DNA of 60,729 bases from Thermodesulfobacteriota bacterium (lineage in GTDB: Bacteria; Desulfobacterota_D; UBA1144; Nemesobacterales; CSP1-2), in NCBI GenBank assembly GCA_035559815.1, contig DATMAT010000001.1:1-60729 (forward strand). The letters are read 5' to 3'. The notes below the pieces were generated by a model that saw only the letters and a program-made list of their open reading frames with translations, was not told where the DNA came from and searched no databases. The first letter of the stretch is position 1. The number at the start of each line of letters is the position of its first letter. Both the position numbers and the translations under genes were made by a program. Shown here one piece after another: positions 34,465 through 43,560 of the stretch.

Positions 34465-34878
34465 TTAATCCACAACCGGTGTTGCCCCTAAAACCTCAAT
34501 CCTTGTCGGGGTCATGAATTGGGACCCGGAGCCGAGGGTTGTACCGCCTTTTAGATAAGTTCCTTTACTTTGTGGTGGCAATGTTATGGGCAGAAGACCG
34601 GTCTCCTGGCTAATTGTGATGCCTTCCTGAGAAGCCGAAGTGGAAGTGTAATAAACCCTTACCTTAATATCTTTATACGCTATGTCACTGGTGTTCTCGA
34701 TCGTCACGTGATGTATGATGGCTACAGCGCCCCAGGTGCCGTATACGGACCAGTCGGTGATTTTGACGTACCACTCCGGGTGTTCTACCATAAAATTCTT
34801 GGTTTCAATATCCTGAGCTTCTCCACTCGTGCACAAGATGCCAATCGCTATTAAAAAGCTTAAGGCTACGCGCTTCAA
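34465..34878 (-). CDS. Exported FxLYD-like domain protein
   Basis: 137 residues with a TTG start after GAGAGGA and a signal peptide (MKRVALSFLIAIGILC). The single domain has IIHHVTIENTSDIAYKDIKVRVYYTS and PPQSKGTYLK, the strand pattern of FxLYD/DUF3426-like exported beta-sandwiches. A similar plan is seen at 51163-51594. It is probably a periplasmic binding or structural unit; no function assigned. Confidence 0.7.
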   Translation of the reverse strand: MKRVALSFLIAIGILCTSGEAQDIETKNFMVEHPEWYVKITDWSVYGTWGAVAIIHHVTIENTSDIAYKDIKVRVYYTSTSASQEGITISQETGLLPITLPPQSKGTYLKGGTTLGSGSQFMTPTRIEVLGATPVVD

Positions 34879-34899
34879 TTTGGTCCTCTCTTACCTTAA

Positions 34900-35060
34900 C
34901 TTGAGAATTCCCTGTGGCTTGCCACAGGGATACCCTTATCCATCCTCCCCCTCGATGGGGGAGGATTAAGGTGGGGGTGATTCACCCTCCCCTTCATCCC
35001 CTCCCATCAAGGGAGGGGAAACTTTCGGATACCCTGCAGCTTGCTGCAGGGTGATTCATT
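34900..35060. repeat. Composite dispersed repeat, copy 2
   Basis: Matches the 1148-1304 copy: CCCTGTGGCTTGCCACAGGG, CCTCCCCCTCGATGGGGGAGG, CCCATCAAGGGAGGGG, and CCCTGCAGCTTGCTGCAGGG. The two copies differ by substitutions and a few small indels, so dispersal is recent or the structure is under constraint. Confidence 0.8.
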
Positions 35061-35107
35061 TAACATGATATATTAGATTACGTCGTTGTCGAATCGGATT
35101 CGAGGAA

Positions 35108-35587
35108 ATGAGAAATTCTTTGATGCCGGTTTTTGCCGGGTTTGTGGCTACCTTAGTTATGGCCTTGATTATGTTTGTGGTGCGGTTATATCTGGGCGCT
35201 CCGTTCATTCCGGAGCTTCTAGCCCAGGGGCTTCTCCCCACCTATTCGGCGGGCTTGTCTGATTTCTCATCTATTACATCTGCCGAGTTCTCAGTCTTTA
35301 TATTATCGACTTTAGCTCATTTGGGTGCAGGGACGATTCTCGGTGCGTTTTTCTTGTATCAGTGCCAGAGGTTCAAGTTGAGAAATCCGGTTTTACTTTC
35401 ACTTGCCTACTCTATCCTTCTCTGGCTTGTATTTTCTGCTATTTTACTCCCGCTCCTCGGTTTTGGCTTTTTCGGTCAATACTTCTCTGGTATTCCAGCA
35501 ATCGCCAATACCGCTCTTTTTATCTTCTTCCTGGTTTATGGTCTTGTTCTGTCTTTCTTTTTAGTTGGGGGGTGCAGAAGAGGATAG
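35108..35587 (+). CDS. Integral membrane protein, unknown function
   Basis: 159 residues with four predicted membrane helices (about 5-30, 60-88, 97-118 and 128-155), no signal peptide and few charges. The pattern of FAGFVATLVMALIMFVVRLYLGAP followed by a short loop is that of small YqhR/DUF6789-like proteins, but no family is certain. It lies just after the composite repeat. A weak GAGG precedes the ATG. Confidence 0.65.
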   Translation: MRNSLMPVFAGFVATLVMALIMFVVRLYLGAPFIPELLAQGLLPTYSAGLSDFSSITSAEFSVFILSTLAHLGAGTILGAFFLYQCQRFKLRNPVLLSLAYSILLWLVFSAILLPLLGFGFFGQYFSGIPAIANTALFIFFLVYGLVLSFFLVGGCRRG

Positions 35588-36225
35588 AAATATAGTCTGC
35601 TATGTGACGTCAGCACAAAACAATTAGAAACTAATAGCATATTCGCAAAACAAGGGTCTTCGACAGATGAAAACGCCTTTTTAAAATCGGGTTACTCTCT
35701 TTTTATGTTTGCCGTGCAAGTGCTGTCCTGACTATACTCATCCTTCGTCTCCGCTCAGGATGAAGAGATTTTACCGTGATTTATCCCTCTTCATGGTGAG
35801 CCTTTCGACTGCGCTCAAAGCCTGTCCTGAGCCTGCCGAAGGAATAAACTCCGTTGAACCATGGATCTTTCTAACACTAATATCTTTTTTTCAAGGGATT
35901 GCTTCGTCGTTTAATTTATCCCTTGGGCAAGCCTGTCCTGAGGGAATCGAAGGGCTCAGGGCAGGCTCTGAGTCTGCCGAAGTACTCCTCGCAAATGACA
36001 CGCAATGTCATAACCCTCCCCTTGTGTCCCCCCTTACTAAGGGGGAATTAAAGAGGGGCTGCTTCTTTTTATCCGTCATTGGAGCCCTTTGATTACCATA
36101 AGACCAAATGTGACAATCAATCTCTTCTTTCAGACGAGTTTAGTGTTACATATAAATCCAAAATTAACCCCCAAACGTATATTAGCTCGAACTGCTTAGT
36201 GATTAAGGATTTAAGGAGAGCGATA
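35588..36225. other. Intergenic region with CTGAGC/TCGAAGG repeats
   Basis: From about 35735 to 35985 there are several facing copies (for example GTCCTGAGCCTGCCGAAGGA and TTCGACTGCGCTC), followed by a CCCCTTACTAAGGGG-type hairpin near 36030. An open frame of 127 residues here is repeat sequence. Confidence 0.65.
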
Positions 36226-36952
36226 ATGGAACAGGTCGGCACAGTGGCGAAGGAGACAGCAAAGATATTTCACCTGGACGATATCGAAGAAGCCCTTATG
36301 ATTGATTCTATGCCAAGAGAATACACTGTGGATGTGTTGATGCCCAATTATAAGGCTTTAACCGATAAGGAGTTGATTAGAAGGTTTACGGAAGATGATG
36401 ACGAGGAGGCGTTTAACGAGATCGTCAATAGATACACGGATACGATTTACCGTACTGCGCTCAGAATCATCAATAATCCTAGTGACGCCGAAGAGGTCCT
36501 GCAGGAGGTCTTTGTAACCTTGATAAAAAAGCTGGACACGTTCGGCGAGGAGTCAAAATTCTCTACCTGGTTATATAGAGTAGTGGTAAACACTAGTTAT
36601 ATGTATCTAAGGGCTGAGAGGAAAAAGAATGAAAGCGAAATGAATCTCCCGGATTACGTTTCTTATGACCAGTCGGGAAGGCTTAACGGAATACGAAATA
36701 AGGATTGGAGTTATGAATCTGATATGGCTCTTCATGAGTATGGAGAGAATGGAAATCATCGAGAATGCGATAAGTGAGCTTCCAGAGTATAATAGGGTAG
36801 TCTTCCTATTAAGAGACGTCGAGGGTTTAACTAATGAGGAAGTGGCAAAGGTATTGGGAATCTCTCTTCCCGCAGTCAAGTCTAGAATCCGGCGGGCAAG
36901 GCTATTTTTAAGAGATAAGTTGTCAGATTATTTCTATGAATGGAGAAAGTAA
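36226..36952 (+). pseudogene. ECF sigma factor gene broken by a single frameshift
   Basis: Starts at ATG 36226 behind TAAGGAG; an in-frame ATG 147 bp upstream is ignored. It encodes sigma region 2 (EEAFNEIVNRYTDTIYRTAL, NNPSDAEEVLQEVFVTL, KFSTWLYRVVVNTSYMYLRAERKK). Near 36747-36752 (GGAGAGAATGGA) the frame shifts by one base and ends at TGA 36776. In the other frame, region 4 is complete (ELPEYNRVVFLLRDVEGLTNEEVAKVLGISLPAVKSRIRRARLFLRDKL) and stops at 36952. Deleting one A restores the protein at 36747. Either an assembly/sequencing error or a fresh mutation; the sequence is otherwise well preserved. No -24/-12 element is seen upstream. Confidence 0.75.
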
Positions 36953-36957
36953 GGCAG

Positions 36958-36977
36958 AGACGCATTGCCATGCGTCT
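36958..36977. repeat. GTAG-type palindrome
   Basis: AGACGCATTGCCATGCGTCT, directly behind the sigma gene. Confidence 0.5.
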
Positions 36978-37007
36978 TCATAAATACAAGGTTAAGGAGG
37001 GTTTGAA

Positions 37008-37211
37008 ATGACCATAACGATAGCCCCTTTTACCATAGATAGAAGCCATGACTGCAGTACTCCCTCTCCTGTATATGCAAGAGATGGACTCATTACTACC
37101 ATCACTTACTGGGGAATCTATATTGACGACAAGAACATTTCTTACACATCCAGCAAAGAGCTCGCTGAGAAGACAAAAGTGTGGATGGAAAAGTGGTTAA
37201 GGCTGACTTAA
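37008..37211 (+). CDS. Small protein of unknown function
   Basis: 67 residues with a good Shine-Dalgarno (AAGGAGG, 7 nt before the ATG). No signal peptide; one Cys. The sequence (YWGIYIDDKNISYTSSKELAEKTKVWMEKWL) suggests an alpha-beta fold with no known relatives. It follows the sigma gene closely and may be a co-transcribed product. Confidence rests on the ribosome site only. Confidence 0.5.
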   Translation: MTITIAPFTIDRSHDCSTPSPVYARDGLITTITYWGIYIDDKNISYTSSKELAEKTKVWMEKWLRLT

Positions 37212-37375
37212 AAATATGTGAGTTCGATGTCGAAAATATCATTGCGGCGGAATCAGTTAGAATCTAATTTCCCCTCCCATCCCTCCTCCTTCGAGGGGGA
37301 GGGTTAGGGTGTTAACCGTTACATTAAATTTTTGCCACTGCTGAGTTATATCGAACTCCTAATAGGAGGTTTACT

Positions 37376-38479
37376 ATGAAGGCAATTGCGGTTTTTCCGG
37401 GGAAGGCAGGAAGTATTCATCTGGCCGAGTTACCAAAACCATCGGTGGATGATGTACCCAACGGGCGCGGCGTGCTGGTTAAAGTGCTCCGGGTGGGTGT
37501 GGATGGAACGGACAAGGAGATTAACGCCGCTGAATACGGTCAGGCCCCTCCCGGATACGATTTTCTGGTTACCGGTCATGAATGCTTCGGGCGAGTGGTG
37601 GAGGTGGGAGAGAACGTAACGGAGCTTGAGCCCGGCGACTATGTTGTTCCTACGGTTCGCCGTCCAGGCAAGAGCTTTTACGACCAGATCGGTCAGTACG
37701 ACATGACCACCGATGATACATACTACGAGCGAGGCATCAATCTTCGCCACGGATACCTCACCGAGTATTTTGTCGACGAGCCTGAATACATAGTGAAATA
37801 CCCGGTTGGTCTTCGTCAAATCGGGGTGCTGCTTGAGCCGACAACTGTAATCGAGAAAGGTATCATCCAGGCATACGAAGCTCAGCGAAGGCTAAAAATC
37901 TGGAGGCTGAAACGAGCGGCGGTGCTAGGCGCAGGAACTATAGGACTCCTGGCTTCGATGTCCCTCAAGATGCGCGGTCTTGAAGTAACCGCATTCGGCC
38001 GGCGTTCAGCTCCATACAAAAATTCCGACCTCCTTTCTGAAATAGGCGTGCGATATCTTTCTACGGCAGAGATTTCCCTAAAAGATGCGGCTTCCAAGTA
38101 CGGCCCGTTTGATATCATATTCGAGGCAACGGGGTTTTCTCCGATCGTGTTTGAGGCGATGGAAAGCTTGGGCAAGAACGGTGTGCTAATTCTATCAAGC
38201 GTGACCGGAGGAGACCGCAAGTTGGAGATTCCGGCTGATGCAATTAACCTGGGGTTTGTCTTGGGAAATAAAGTTGTAGTCGGGACGGTTAATGCTAACC
38301 GCGATTACTTCGAGGCAGGGATTTATGACCATGCCCGCGCCGAGGCCCAGTTCCCGGGCTGGCTTTCCAAGTTTCTCACCCATCCGGTCGACGGTCTTGA
38401 GAACTATAAGGAGATGATGAGGCTTCTAACCGAGGAGAAAGAGGCGATAAAGGTCTTTGTGAACGTGGCCAAGGAATAG
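37376..38479 (+). CDS. gdh: Glucose 1-dehydrogenase (zinc alcohol-dehydrogenase family)
   Basis: 367 residues. GroES-like N-domain with [12 protein letters not shown], a nucleotide-binding core GAGTIGLLA, and the glucose-dehydrogenase signature [10 protein letters not shown] and later FDIIFEATG. This branch (archaeal-type GdhA) oxidises glucose or galactose with NAD(P) to the lactone. AGGAGGT precedes the ATG. Monocistronic. Confidence 0.9.
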   Translation: MKAIAVFPGKAGSIHLAELPKPSVDDVPNGRGVLVKVLRVGVDGTDKEINAAEYGQAPPGYDFLVTGHECFGRVVEVGENVTELEPGDYVVPTVRRPGKSFYDQIGQYDMTTDDTYYERGINLRHGYLTEYFVDEPEYIVKYPVGLRQIGVLLEPTTVIEKGIIQAYEAQRRLKIWRLKRAAVLGAGTIGLLASMSLKMRGLEVTAFGRRSAPYKNSDLLSEIGVRYLSTAEISLKDAASKYGPFDIIFEATGFSPIVFEAMESLGKNGVLILSSVTGGDRKLEIPADAINLGFVLGNKVVVGTVNANRDYFEAGIYDHARAEAQFPGWLSKFLTHPVDGLENYKEMMRLLTEEKEAIKVFVNVAKE

Positions 38480-38481
38480 AA

Positions 38482-38512
38482 CGTAGGGAACACACATGTG
38501 CGTTCCCTACGT
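38482..38512. repeat. GTAG-type palindrome
   Basis: CGTAGGGAAC and GTTCCCTACG arms around ACACATGTGC. It lies 3 nt behind the glucose-dehydrogenase stop and could terminate its transcript. Confidence 0.6.
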
Positions 38513-38957
38513 GCAGAAAGAAGCAAGAAAAGAGACCCAGTTACTATTTAACGGAGTCAAGACCCTTCGTCCTTAGCCGAGACTACCCTGAGCCTGAAAT
38601 GCAATGCGGGAATGTCTTACACGCTAAGTCATAATCAATCCCGCTCACCCTGAGCTGCGTCGAAGGGTGAGCTCCTCTTGCTAAAGCGCATCCTTCGATT
38701 AGACTCAGGATGAGCGGACTTGCATCCACTGTAAGAGCGTCAAGGAATTAAAACCGCTGGGATCTGGTGTACCCCCGATGAATTCGTCGAGGGTCAAGAG
38801 GGAGGAGGTCAGGGAACCGCATCGCAATGACATTCTGGGAAAATCGGTGAATGTTCTATTTCGATTAGCATAACTATTCATAGAGACGACCCGTCGGATT
38901 TCTTCCACGCCAGAGAGCGCTCTAAGCCGGGAGCATTCGGTATGACTAAAGAAAGCA
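38513..38957. other. Intergenic region with repeats
   Basis: Holds CTGAGCTGCGTCGAAGG near 38650, CTTCGATTAGACTCAGGATGAG near 38695, and a half copy of the GAGACGACCCG palindrome near 38880. No gene supported. Confidence 0.6.
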
Positions 38958-39410
38958 TTATACTGAGTTTAGTATCTGTTTCGGCGTTCTAACCTTAAGG
39001 TGAGAGATTTTTTCTAAGTGTTTGATGTTCCACGTACATATTTGGAAAACACCGTTGCCGAGAGCGGTCGCCGCCAAATAGACGTCAAAAATTCTTTCTC
39101 TGATAGCGGCAAAATCTTTGAGCAGAGATAGAAAATCCCATATCGTTTCATCCTTTGGCGCGATAACCTTTAAAAACATCGTGTATTGATTAATTGCTTC
39201 CTGAGCTAGTTCCATGGAGGCCGGTTTTTCGACCCGCTTAACATTGGTCACAGTAGCCATAAACTCGAGGATGTTTTGCTGTGCAACACAGGCGTGTAAC
39301 TTCCCGGAAGCAGCTAATTCTAACAGAGCCTTAGAATTTGAATGCTGCACTTCCCCTTTGTTAAAGGCGGCGACTAAAACGTTAGAGTCTATCAGCCAAT
39401 ACCTGGTCAT
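38958..39410 (-). CDS. PIN-domain ribonuclease toxin (VapC-like)
   Basis: 150 residues. PIN fold with the acidic site: LIDSNVLVAAF (Asp near residue 8), NILEFM (Glu), and ERIFDVYLAATALGNG (Asp), then TWNIKHLE. Cleaves RNA when free. Its ATG (39410) lies inside the end of the antitoxin gene, overlapping by 29 nt, so the two are translationally coupled. The overlap and gene order (antitoxin first) are standard for VapBC. Confidence 0.88.
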   Translation of the reverse strand: MTRYWLIDSNVLVAAFNKGEVQHSNSKALLELAASGKLHACVAQQNILEFMATVTNVKRVEKPASMELAQEAINQYTMFLKVIAPKDETIWDFLSLLKDFAAIRERIFDVYLAATALGNGVFQICTWNIKHLEKISHLKVRTPKQILNSV

Positions 39411-39669
39411 AAAGTTCTTCTCTATCAGTTATTTTAACTCGACCCAGATTTGTGGAGATTAGCTTTTCCTTGCCATGCGCCATTTCTCTTACATGACTCC
39501 CTTTTCTCTCCAGTCCACTATTGACCAGTTCCCAAACTTTCTCCGAAACGCTCTTTCCCTCGGCTTCGGCTATCAATTTCACCCTGCGGATGAGGGTTTT
39601 TCGCCCCTGAGGAATGGAAAGCGTAATCTTGCCTTTTTCTAACGTTCTGTCGGTCAGCTTACGAGCCAT
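39382..39669 (-). CDS. Antitoxin for the PIN toxin
   Basis: 95 residues. N-terminal half (KITLSIPQGRKTLIRRVKLIAEAEGKSVSEKVWELVNSGL) looks like a ribbon-helix-helix DNA-binding unit with a basic strand and two helices, and the C-terminal half (residues 60-95) should wrap the toxin. Named from position and pattern. Upstream GGAGG at -8. Autoregulation of the pair is usual. Confidence 0.75.
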   Translation of the reverse strand: MARKLTDRTLEKGKITLSIPQGRKTLIRRVKLIAEAEGKSVSEKVWELVNSGLERKGSHVREMAHGKEKLISTNLGRVKITDREELYDQVLADRL

Positions 39670-39853
39670 TTTCAGAACCTCCTATATTCAGCATACCACT
39701 TTGAAGTGGTATCATCAAACTTTCTCAACCTTTTTACAGAAACTAGAATAAAAAAGTCCATCTTCGTCAGGACAGGCATGTCAAACTACCAACGGCGGTC
39801 TGTGTCAAGTGTCCACTAACTAAATGATCATTGGCAGAACCCAGGCATAACTA

Positions 39854-39890
39854 TTTGTAGAGACGACCCGGCGGGTCGTCTCTACACAAA
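39854..39890. repeat. GTAG-type palindrome
   Basis: TTTGTAGAGACGACCCG and GGTCGTCTCTAC with a 3-nt loop. The longest arms of the family. Confidence 0.65.
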
Positions 39891-40003
39891 GGCCCTCTAA
39901 GCCCGGGAACATTCCGGCATGACCATGAATACGACTGTCATTCCCGCATAAGCGGGAATCCATAATTTAACCCCTTCAAATATGAATTTAGTCTCTCTAT
40001 ACA

Positions 40004-40023
40004 GGGCGTATGGCCATACGCCC
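40004..40023. repeat. GTAG-type palindrome
   Basis: GGGCGTATGGCCATACGCCC, perfect. Confidence 0.6.
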
Positions 40024-40194
40024 CTACGAGATGGTAAGGCAATTCGTCATATTGATTTGAATTTAGATTTTTTGTGCTTTATGATCATAACCCGATAAAG
40101 CAACAGTTTGCAGTATGATACTGTACTACATTTTTGCAGGATAATAAGTAGTTTGGCGAACGTCGCCAGTATGGGCTCAAGCAGGAGCAGACTG

Positions 40195-40584
40195 ATGAAA
40201 TTGAACAAGGACAAGATGACGGTGGGACAGAAGGCCGCGTTTACGAAGAAATGGCGAGAAGCATCTAGAAAGGCTCACCGCACCGGAAAGAATGCCAAAA
40301 CCTTCACGAAGTATTTTCTTGCTAAGGGCGGGTATAGGTATATGGATCTTGATAGCAAGAAAGGATACGAATACGAGGGTGTCGTCGATCTTATTGCCGT
40401 GAAGCGAGATACGAAGGACCCTGATCTACTCACTATCGTCTTGTTTCAGGTGAAGGGAGGTCGAGCACGAATAACTCGGAACGAAGTAAAGCATCTCCGT
40501 AAAGCAGTACGCCGCATTACCGTTCAGTGGAACGTTGCTGAGAAACCGGGTAAGGCCGTAAAGTTCAAAACACCATTGCTCTAA
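40195..40584 (+). CDS. PD-(D/E)XK nuclease-like protein, unknown function
   Basis: 129 residues from ATG 40195, which has AGGAG 9 nt upstream (earlier in-frame starts at 40171 and 40108 have none). A basic helical start (KKWREASRKAHRTGKNAKTFTKYFLAK) is followed by EYEGVVDLIAVKRD, then LLTIVLFQVKGG. The E...D...Q-x-K layout is that of restriction-endonuclease-like nucleases (Holliday-resolvase or VSR type); the usual Glu of E-x-K reads Gln. Probably a DNA- or RNA-cleaving protein. It stands alone near a toxin-antitoxin pair, consistent with a mobile or defence gene. Not assigned to a named family. Confidence 0.55.
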   Translation: MKLNKDKMTVGQKAAFTKKWREASRKAHRTGKNAKTFTKYFLAKGGYRYMDLDSKKGYEYEGVVDLIAVKRDTKDPDLLTIVLFQVKGGRARITRNEVKHLRKAVRRITVQWNVAEKPGKAVKFKTPLL

Positions 40585-40653
40585 AGCATCTCGAATACCT
40601 TCAATCGAACAGCCGTACAACACTATAATGTCTCGGATGTAGCAATCTAAAAA

Positions 40654-43110
40654 TTACTTTGGCCTCTTTATCCCCAGCTTCTGCATCCTAGACCTCAGGG
40701 TATTTGGATTAATTCCCAGGATGGTAGCGGCGCCCTGCTTTCCGTGTATCACCCAGTTGGTCTGCTCCAGCGCCCGAATTATGTGCGTACGTTCGACCTC
40801 TTCCAGTGTTTCTTTGACCCCGGTTTCAGGGACCGGGTTCAACCCCAATACGGATTCATCAATCTGGATGGTCGGGCCAGCCGAGACGACGGCCGCCCGC
40901 TCGATTATGTTCTGCAACTCCCTGATGTTTCCGGGCCAGGGATAGTTAACGAGCTTATTCATTGTTTCTTTGGAGATTCCCTCAACCTGCTTGCCTAACC
41001 TCTTAGCAAATTTAGTGACGAAGAAATTCACCAGGAGCGGGATGTCCGCTTTCCTTTCCCTTAGCGGCGGAACCTCCAGGGGGAAGACGTTCAGACGATA
41101 GAAGAGGTCTGACCGAAAGGCCCCGGACTTTACGGCATCGGAAAGGTCCCGGTTAGTAGCAGCGATAACCCTCACGTCTGCCTTGATTGGCTTACTGCTG
41201 CCCACCCGTTCAAATTCTCCCTCCTGAAGGACGCGCAGGAGTTTCACTTGCGTATCCAGGGGCAACTCTCCGACCTCATCCAAGAAGATTGTTCCCCCGT
41301 TAGCCAGCTCGAACCTTCCGATTCTTCTCTGCAATGCGCCGGTAAAAGCGCCCTTTTCATGCCCGAATAGCTCGCTCTCTACCAGTCCAGCAGAGATTGC
41401 CCCGCAGTTTACCTTGACAAGAGGACGGTCTTTACGCGGGCTCAAGTTGTGAATTGCTCTCGCTATCAGCTCCTTTCCTGTTCCTGTCTCGCCATAGATT
41501 AAAACGCTGGCATCGGTTGAAGCTACCTTCTCCACACTGCGAAGCGCCTTGTGGAGCGATTCGCTTTGTCCTATGATCTCTTCAAAATTGTATTCGGATT
41601 TGATTTCTTCTTGCAGATAAATGTTCTCCGCCTGTAGCCGGTTCTTAAGCTGTTCGACTTCCGAGAGCGCTCCCCGTAGTGCTTCCTCTGCCCGCTTACG
41701 CTCGGTAATATCCTCGACCATGGCAAACGTATAGATGAAATTTCCGTTAACGTCGCGTACCGACGAGCAATTCGTGTTTGCCCACATAAGCGAACCATTT
41801 TTTCTACGGTAACGCTTCTCGATTCTAAACTCCTTGCGTTTTCCTTGGACCAGTTCACCGAATACTCTTTTGCTTTCAGGAAGGTCTTCTGTAAGGGTCA
41901 CTTCCCTAAAGCTTATTTCTTTTAGTTCATCTTCGTTGTATCCAAGCATTTCCTGGAATGATTTGTTGACCTGGACGAATTTCCCATTGGCATCGTTGAT
42001 AGAGATTCCAATCGGGGCAGACTCAAAAAGAGTCCGGAAGCGCTCTTCACTTTTTTTAAGTGATTCCTCCGCTTTCTTTCGTTCGGTAATATCGGTCACG
42101 AAAGCATAGAGGTATTCCGGTTCTCCAGCCGCATTACGGTAGATATCGGCTATTAGCTCCACCGGTACCAGTGTTCCATCTTTCCGGATGTATTCTTTCT
42201 CGTACCGAACTGGAATTCCCTCCGTCATTAAGCTGGTGATTTGCCCTGCTTCGAATTCATGCCATGGTTCTGGAGTAATTTCCTGGTAGGTCATAAGGTG
42301 TAATTCTTTAGAGCTGTAACCGGTTAGCTGTTCATAGGCGTGATTGAACCTGATTAATCGTCCATCCAGGTTGCTTACGGCTACGGGCTGATTTGTTTGC
42401 TCTATCAAGTCATTGAGAAACCGAAGTTCGTGGGCTGTTTTCCTGAGCGTTTCTTCCGTCCGCTGGCGCTCGGCGATGTCAGCGGCGACTGCCTCGAGGT
42501 GCTCGAGAAACATGTCGGTTGAGACGTAGTACGGGTTCTTATGAACCGAGTCCTCGCGAATAATCAAGGGGTGTGTCTCGAAACCGCCATGATGCACGAT
42601 GTGGCCGGGCAACCCGCGCATGTCGTACATGCACACGACGACGCAAGGGAACTGTTTTGTGGCATCGGTGACTTTGGCCTCAAAAGCGAGCAGGTCCTCC
42701 TGGTCAGGCCAGTTGTGCTTGAACCACCCGATGTTCCCGAGGAGTCGGACGAGAGGAGTGCCGCCAGCTATTGCTTGTTCAAAGGTGGCAGCAATTGTTT
42801 GCAGGATCGCATCACCGGATGAATTCCCGCGCAACACGGTCAACCGTCGCTTGGCCTGCAAGGCTTCGACATCGAAGCCTCGTTTTCGCAAGATCTTAAA
42901 TACAGCTTGGTTGGCTTCATCGTGGCCAAAGATTACGCAGTGATCGGTGCCGAGTAACCCCGCTTCTAAGAAGCCAACAGCATCGGCGAACTCTTTGTCG
43001 GTTTCCCAGAAGTAGGCGACGTGGGCATGAAGAGGGACATGCTCATCTTTAATGCCCAGCTTGACTGAAGGCGGCTCAGACAGTGTTGGATGAGGTTTCC
43101 TGTTTTTCAT
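40654..43110 (-). CDS. Sigma-54 dependent activator with MEDS and two PAS domains
   Basis: 818 residues. Residues about 15-205 form a MEDS/DcmR sensory domain ([34 protein letters not shown]). Two PAS domains follow (about 225-350 and 350-475), then a coiled linker and the AAA+ domain: [16 protein letters not shown] (Walker A), [12 protein letters not shown] (sigma-54 contact), [10 protein letters not shown] (Walker B), [22 protein letters not shown]-like sensor. A Fis-type HTH closes it ([21 protein letters not shown]). Ligands (heme, flavin, dye or small molecule) are not predictable. The output half is nearly that of the next activator. Confidence 0.93.
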   Translation of the reverse strand: MKNRKPHPTLSEPPSVKLGIKDEHVPLHAHVAYFWETDKEFADAVGFLEAGLLGTDHCVIFGHDEANQAVFKILRKRGFDVEALQAKRRLTVLRGNSSGDAILQTIAATFEQAIAGGTPLVRLLGNIGWFKHNWPDQEDLLAFEAKVTDATKQFPCVVVCMYDMRGLPGHIVHHGGFETHPLIIREDSVHKNPYYVSTDMFLEHLEAVAADIAERQRTEETLRKTAHELRFLNDLIEQTNQPVAVSNLDGRLIRFNHAYEQLTGYSSKELHLMTYQEITPEPWHEFEAGQITSLMTEGIPVRYEKEYIRKDGTLVPVELIADIYRNAAGEPEYLYAFVTDITERKKAEESLKKSEERFRTLFESAPIGISINDANGKFVQVNKSFQEMLGYNEDELKEISFREVTLTEDLPESKRVFGELVQGKRKEFRIEKRYRRKNGSLMWANTNCSSVRDVNGNFIYTFAMVEDITERKRAEEALRGALSEVEQLKNRLQAENIYLQEEIKSEYNFEEIIGQSESLHKALRSVEKVASTDASVLIYGETGTGKELIARAIHNLSPRKDRPLVKVNCGAISAGLVESELFGHEKGAFTGALQRRIGRFELANGGTIFLDEVGELPLDTQVKLLRVLQEGEFERVGSSKPIKADVRVIAATNRDLSDAVKSGAFRSDLFYRLNVFPLEVPPLRERKADIPLLVNFFVTKFAKRLGKQVEGISKETMNKLVNYPWPGNIRELQNIIERAAVVSAGPTIQIDESVLGLNPVPETGVKETLEEVERTHIIRALEQTNWVIHGKQGAATILGINPNTLRSRMQKLGIKRPK

Positions 43111-43117
43111 CGAAGTT

Positions 43118-43157
43118 ATTGGGAATTGGGAATTAGGAGTTTGGAATTAGTAATTAG
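43118..43157 (+). repeat. GGAATTA heptamer array, left arm
   Basis: ATTGGGAATTGGGAATTAGG, then AGTTTGGAATTAGTAATTAG. Roughly heptameric units. It is inverted relative to 43526-43560, so the two arms enclose the four-helix-bundle gene. Confidence 0.7.
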
Positions 43158-43158
43158 C

Positions 43159-43530
43159 TCAACCTCTGGTTCCTAAGTTCTTTATAAGCGCGTTTATCAT
43201 TTTACCAATTCTCTCGATGTTTTCTTCAAGTTGGCTTAATGTATTCTGATCGATGTAATTCAATCTATGGGAGATTATTAGTTGGGTTTCCAACTCCATT
43301 AAAGACCCTCTGGCGATCCTCAGAAACTGAACGTATTCCCCTGTTTTCCCTCTTCCCCAGCCCTCGGCTATATTAGTTGGTATTGATACCGCCGCCCTTT
43401 GAATCTGAGAGGTTAAAGAGTATTGCTCTTTTGGGGGAAAGCTTCGAGTTAATTCGTAAATTCCTTCTACCAGTTTTACTCCCTCTTGCCAAACCTTCAA
43501 TTCCTTGTAGCTTTCCACGTTTTCACCCAA
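43159..43530 (-). CDS. Four-helix bundle protein (S23 / 23S rRNA intervening-sequence protein)
   Basis: 123 residues; TTG start at 43530 as listed, GTG at 43518 (MESYKELKVWQEG) is an equally good choice. Family signature: SYKELKVWQEGVKLVEGIY, then SLTSQIQRAAVSIPTNIAEGWGR and EYVQFLRIARGSLMELETQL. These small proteins were found in intervening sequences of 23S rRNA and also occur free-standing. Function unknown. It lies between two near-identical activator genes, flanked by inverted heptamer arrays; the start codon is inside the right arm. Confidence 0.85.
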   Translation of the reverse strand: MGENVESYKELKVWQEGVKLVEGIYELTRSFPPKEQYSLTSQIQRAAVSIPTNIAEGWGRGKTGEYVQFLRIARGSLMELETQLIISHRLNYIDQNTLSQLEENIERIGKMINALIKNLGTRG

Positions 43531-43560
43531 TTCCCAATTCCTAACCCCTAATTCCTAACC
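43526..43560 (-). repeat. GGAATTA heptamer array, right arm
   Basis: CCCAATTCCCAATTCCTAAC, then CCCTAATTCCTAACC. It overlaps the four-helix-bundle start and supplies the last codons (GVRN, stop) of the activator that ends at 43548. Confidence 0.7.

Larger units (their letters stand above)
39670..40194. other. Intergenic region with GTAG palindromes and GTCATTCCCGC element
   Basis: GTAGAGACGACCCG and CGGGTCGTCTCTAC (39854-39890), GTCATTCCCGCATAAGCGGG (39931-39955) and GGGCGTATGGCCATACGCCC (40004-40023), the last a perfect palindrome. No gene is supported until the nuclease-like frame. Confidence 0.6.

Noticed and set aside
35709-36092. 127-residue plus-strand frame
   Set aside because: Encodes PEPAEGINSV-like translated repeats; no start signal.
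36640-36780. Programmed frameshift in the ECF gene
   Set aside because: No slippery heptamer or stimulating structure seen at 36747; a single inserted base is simpler.
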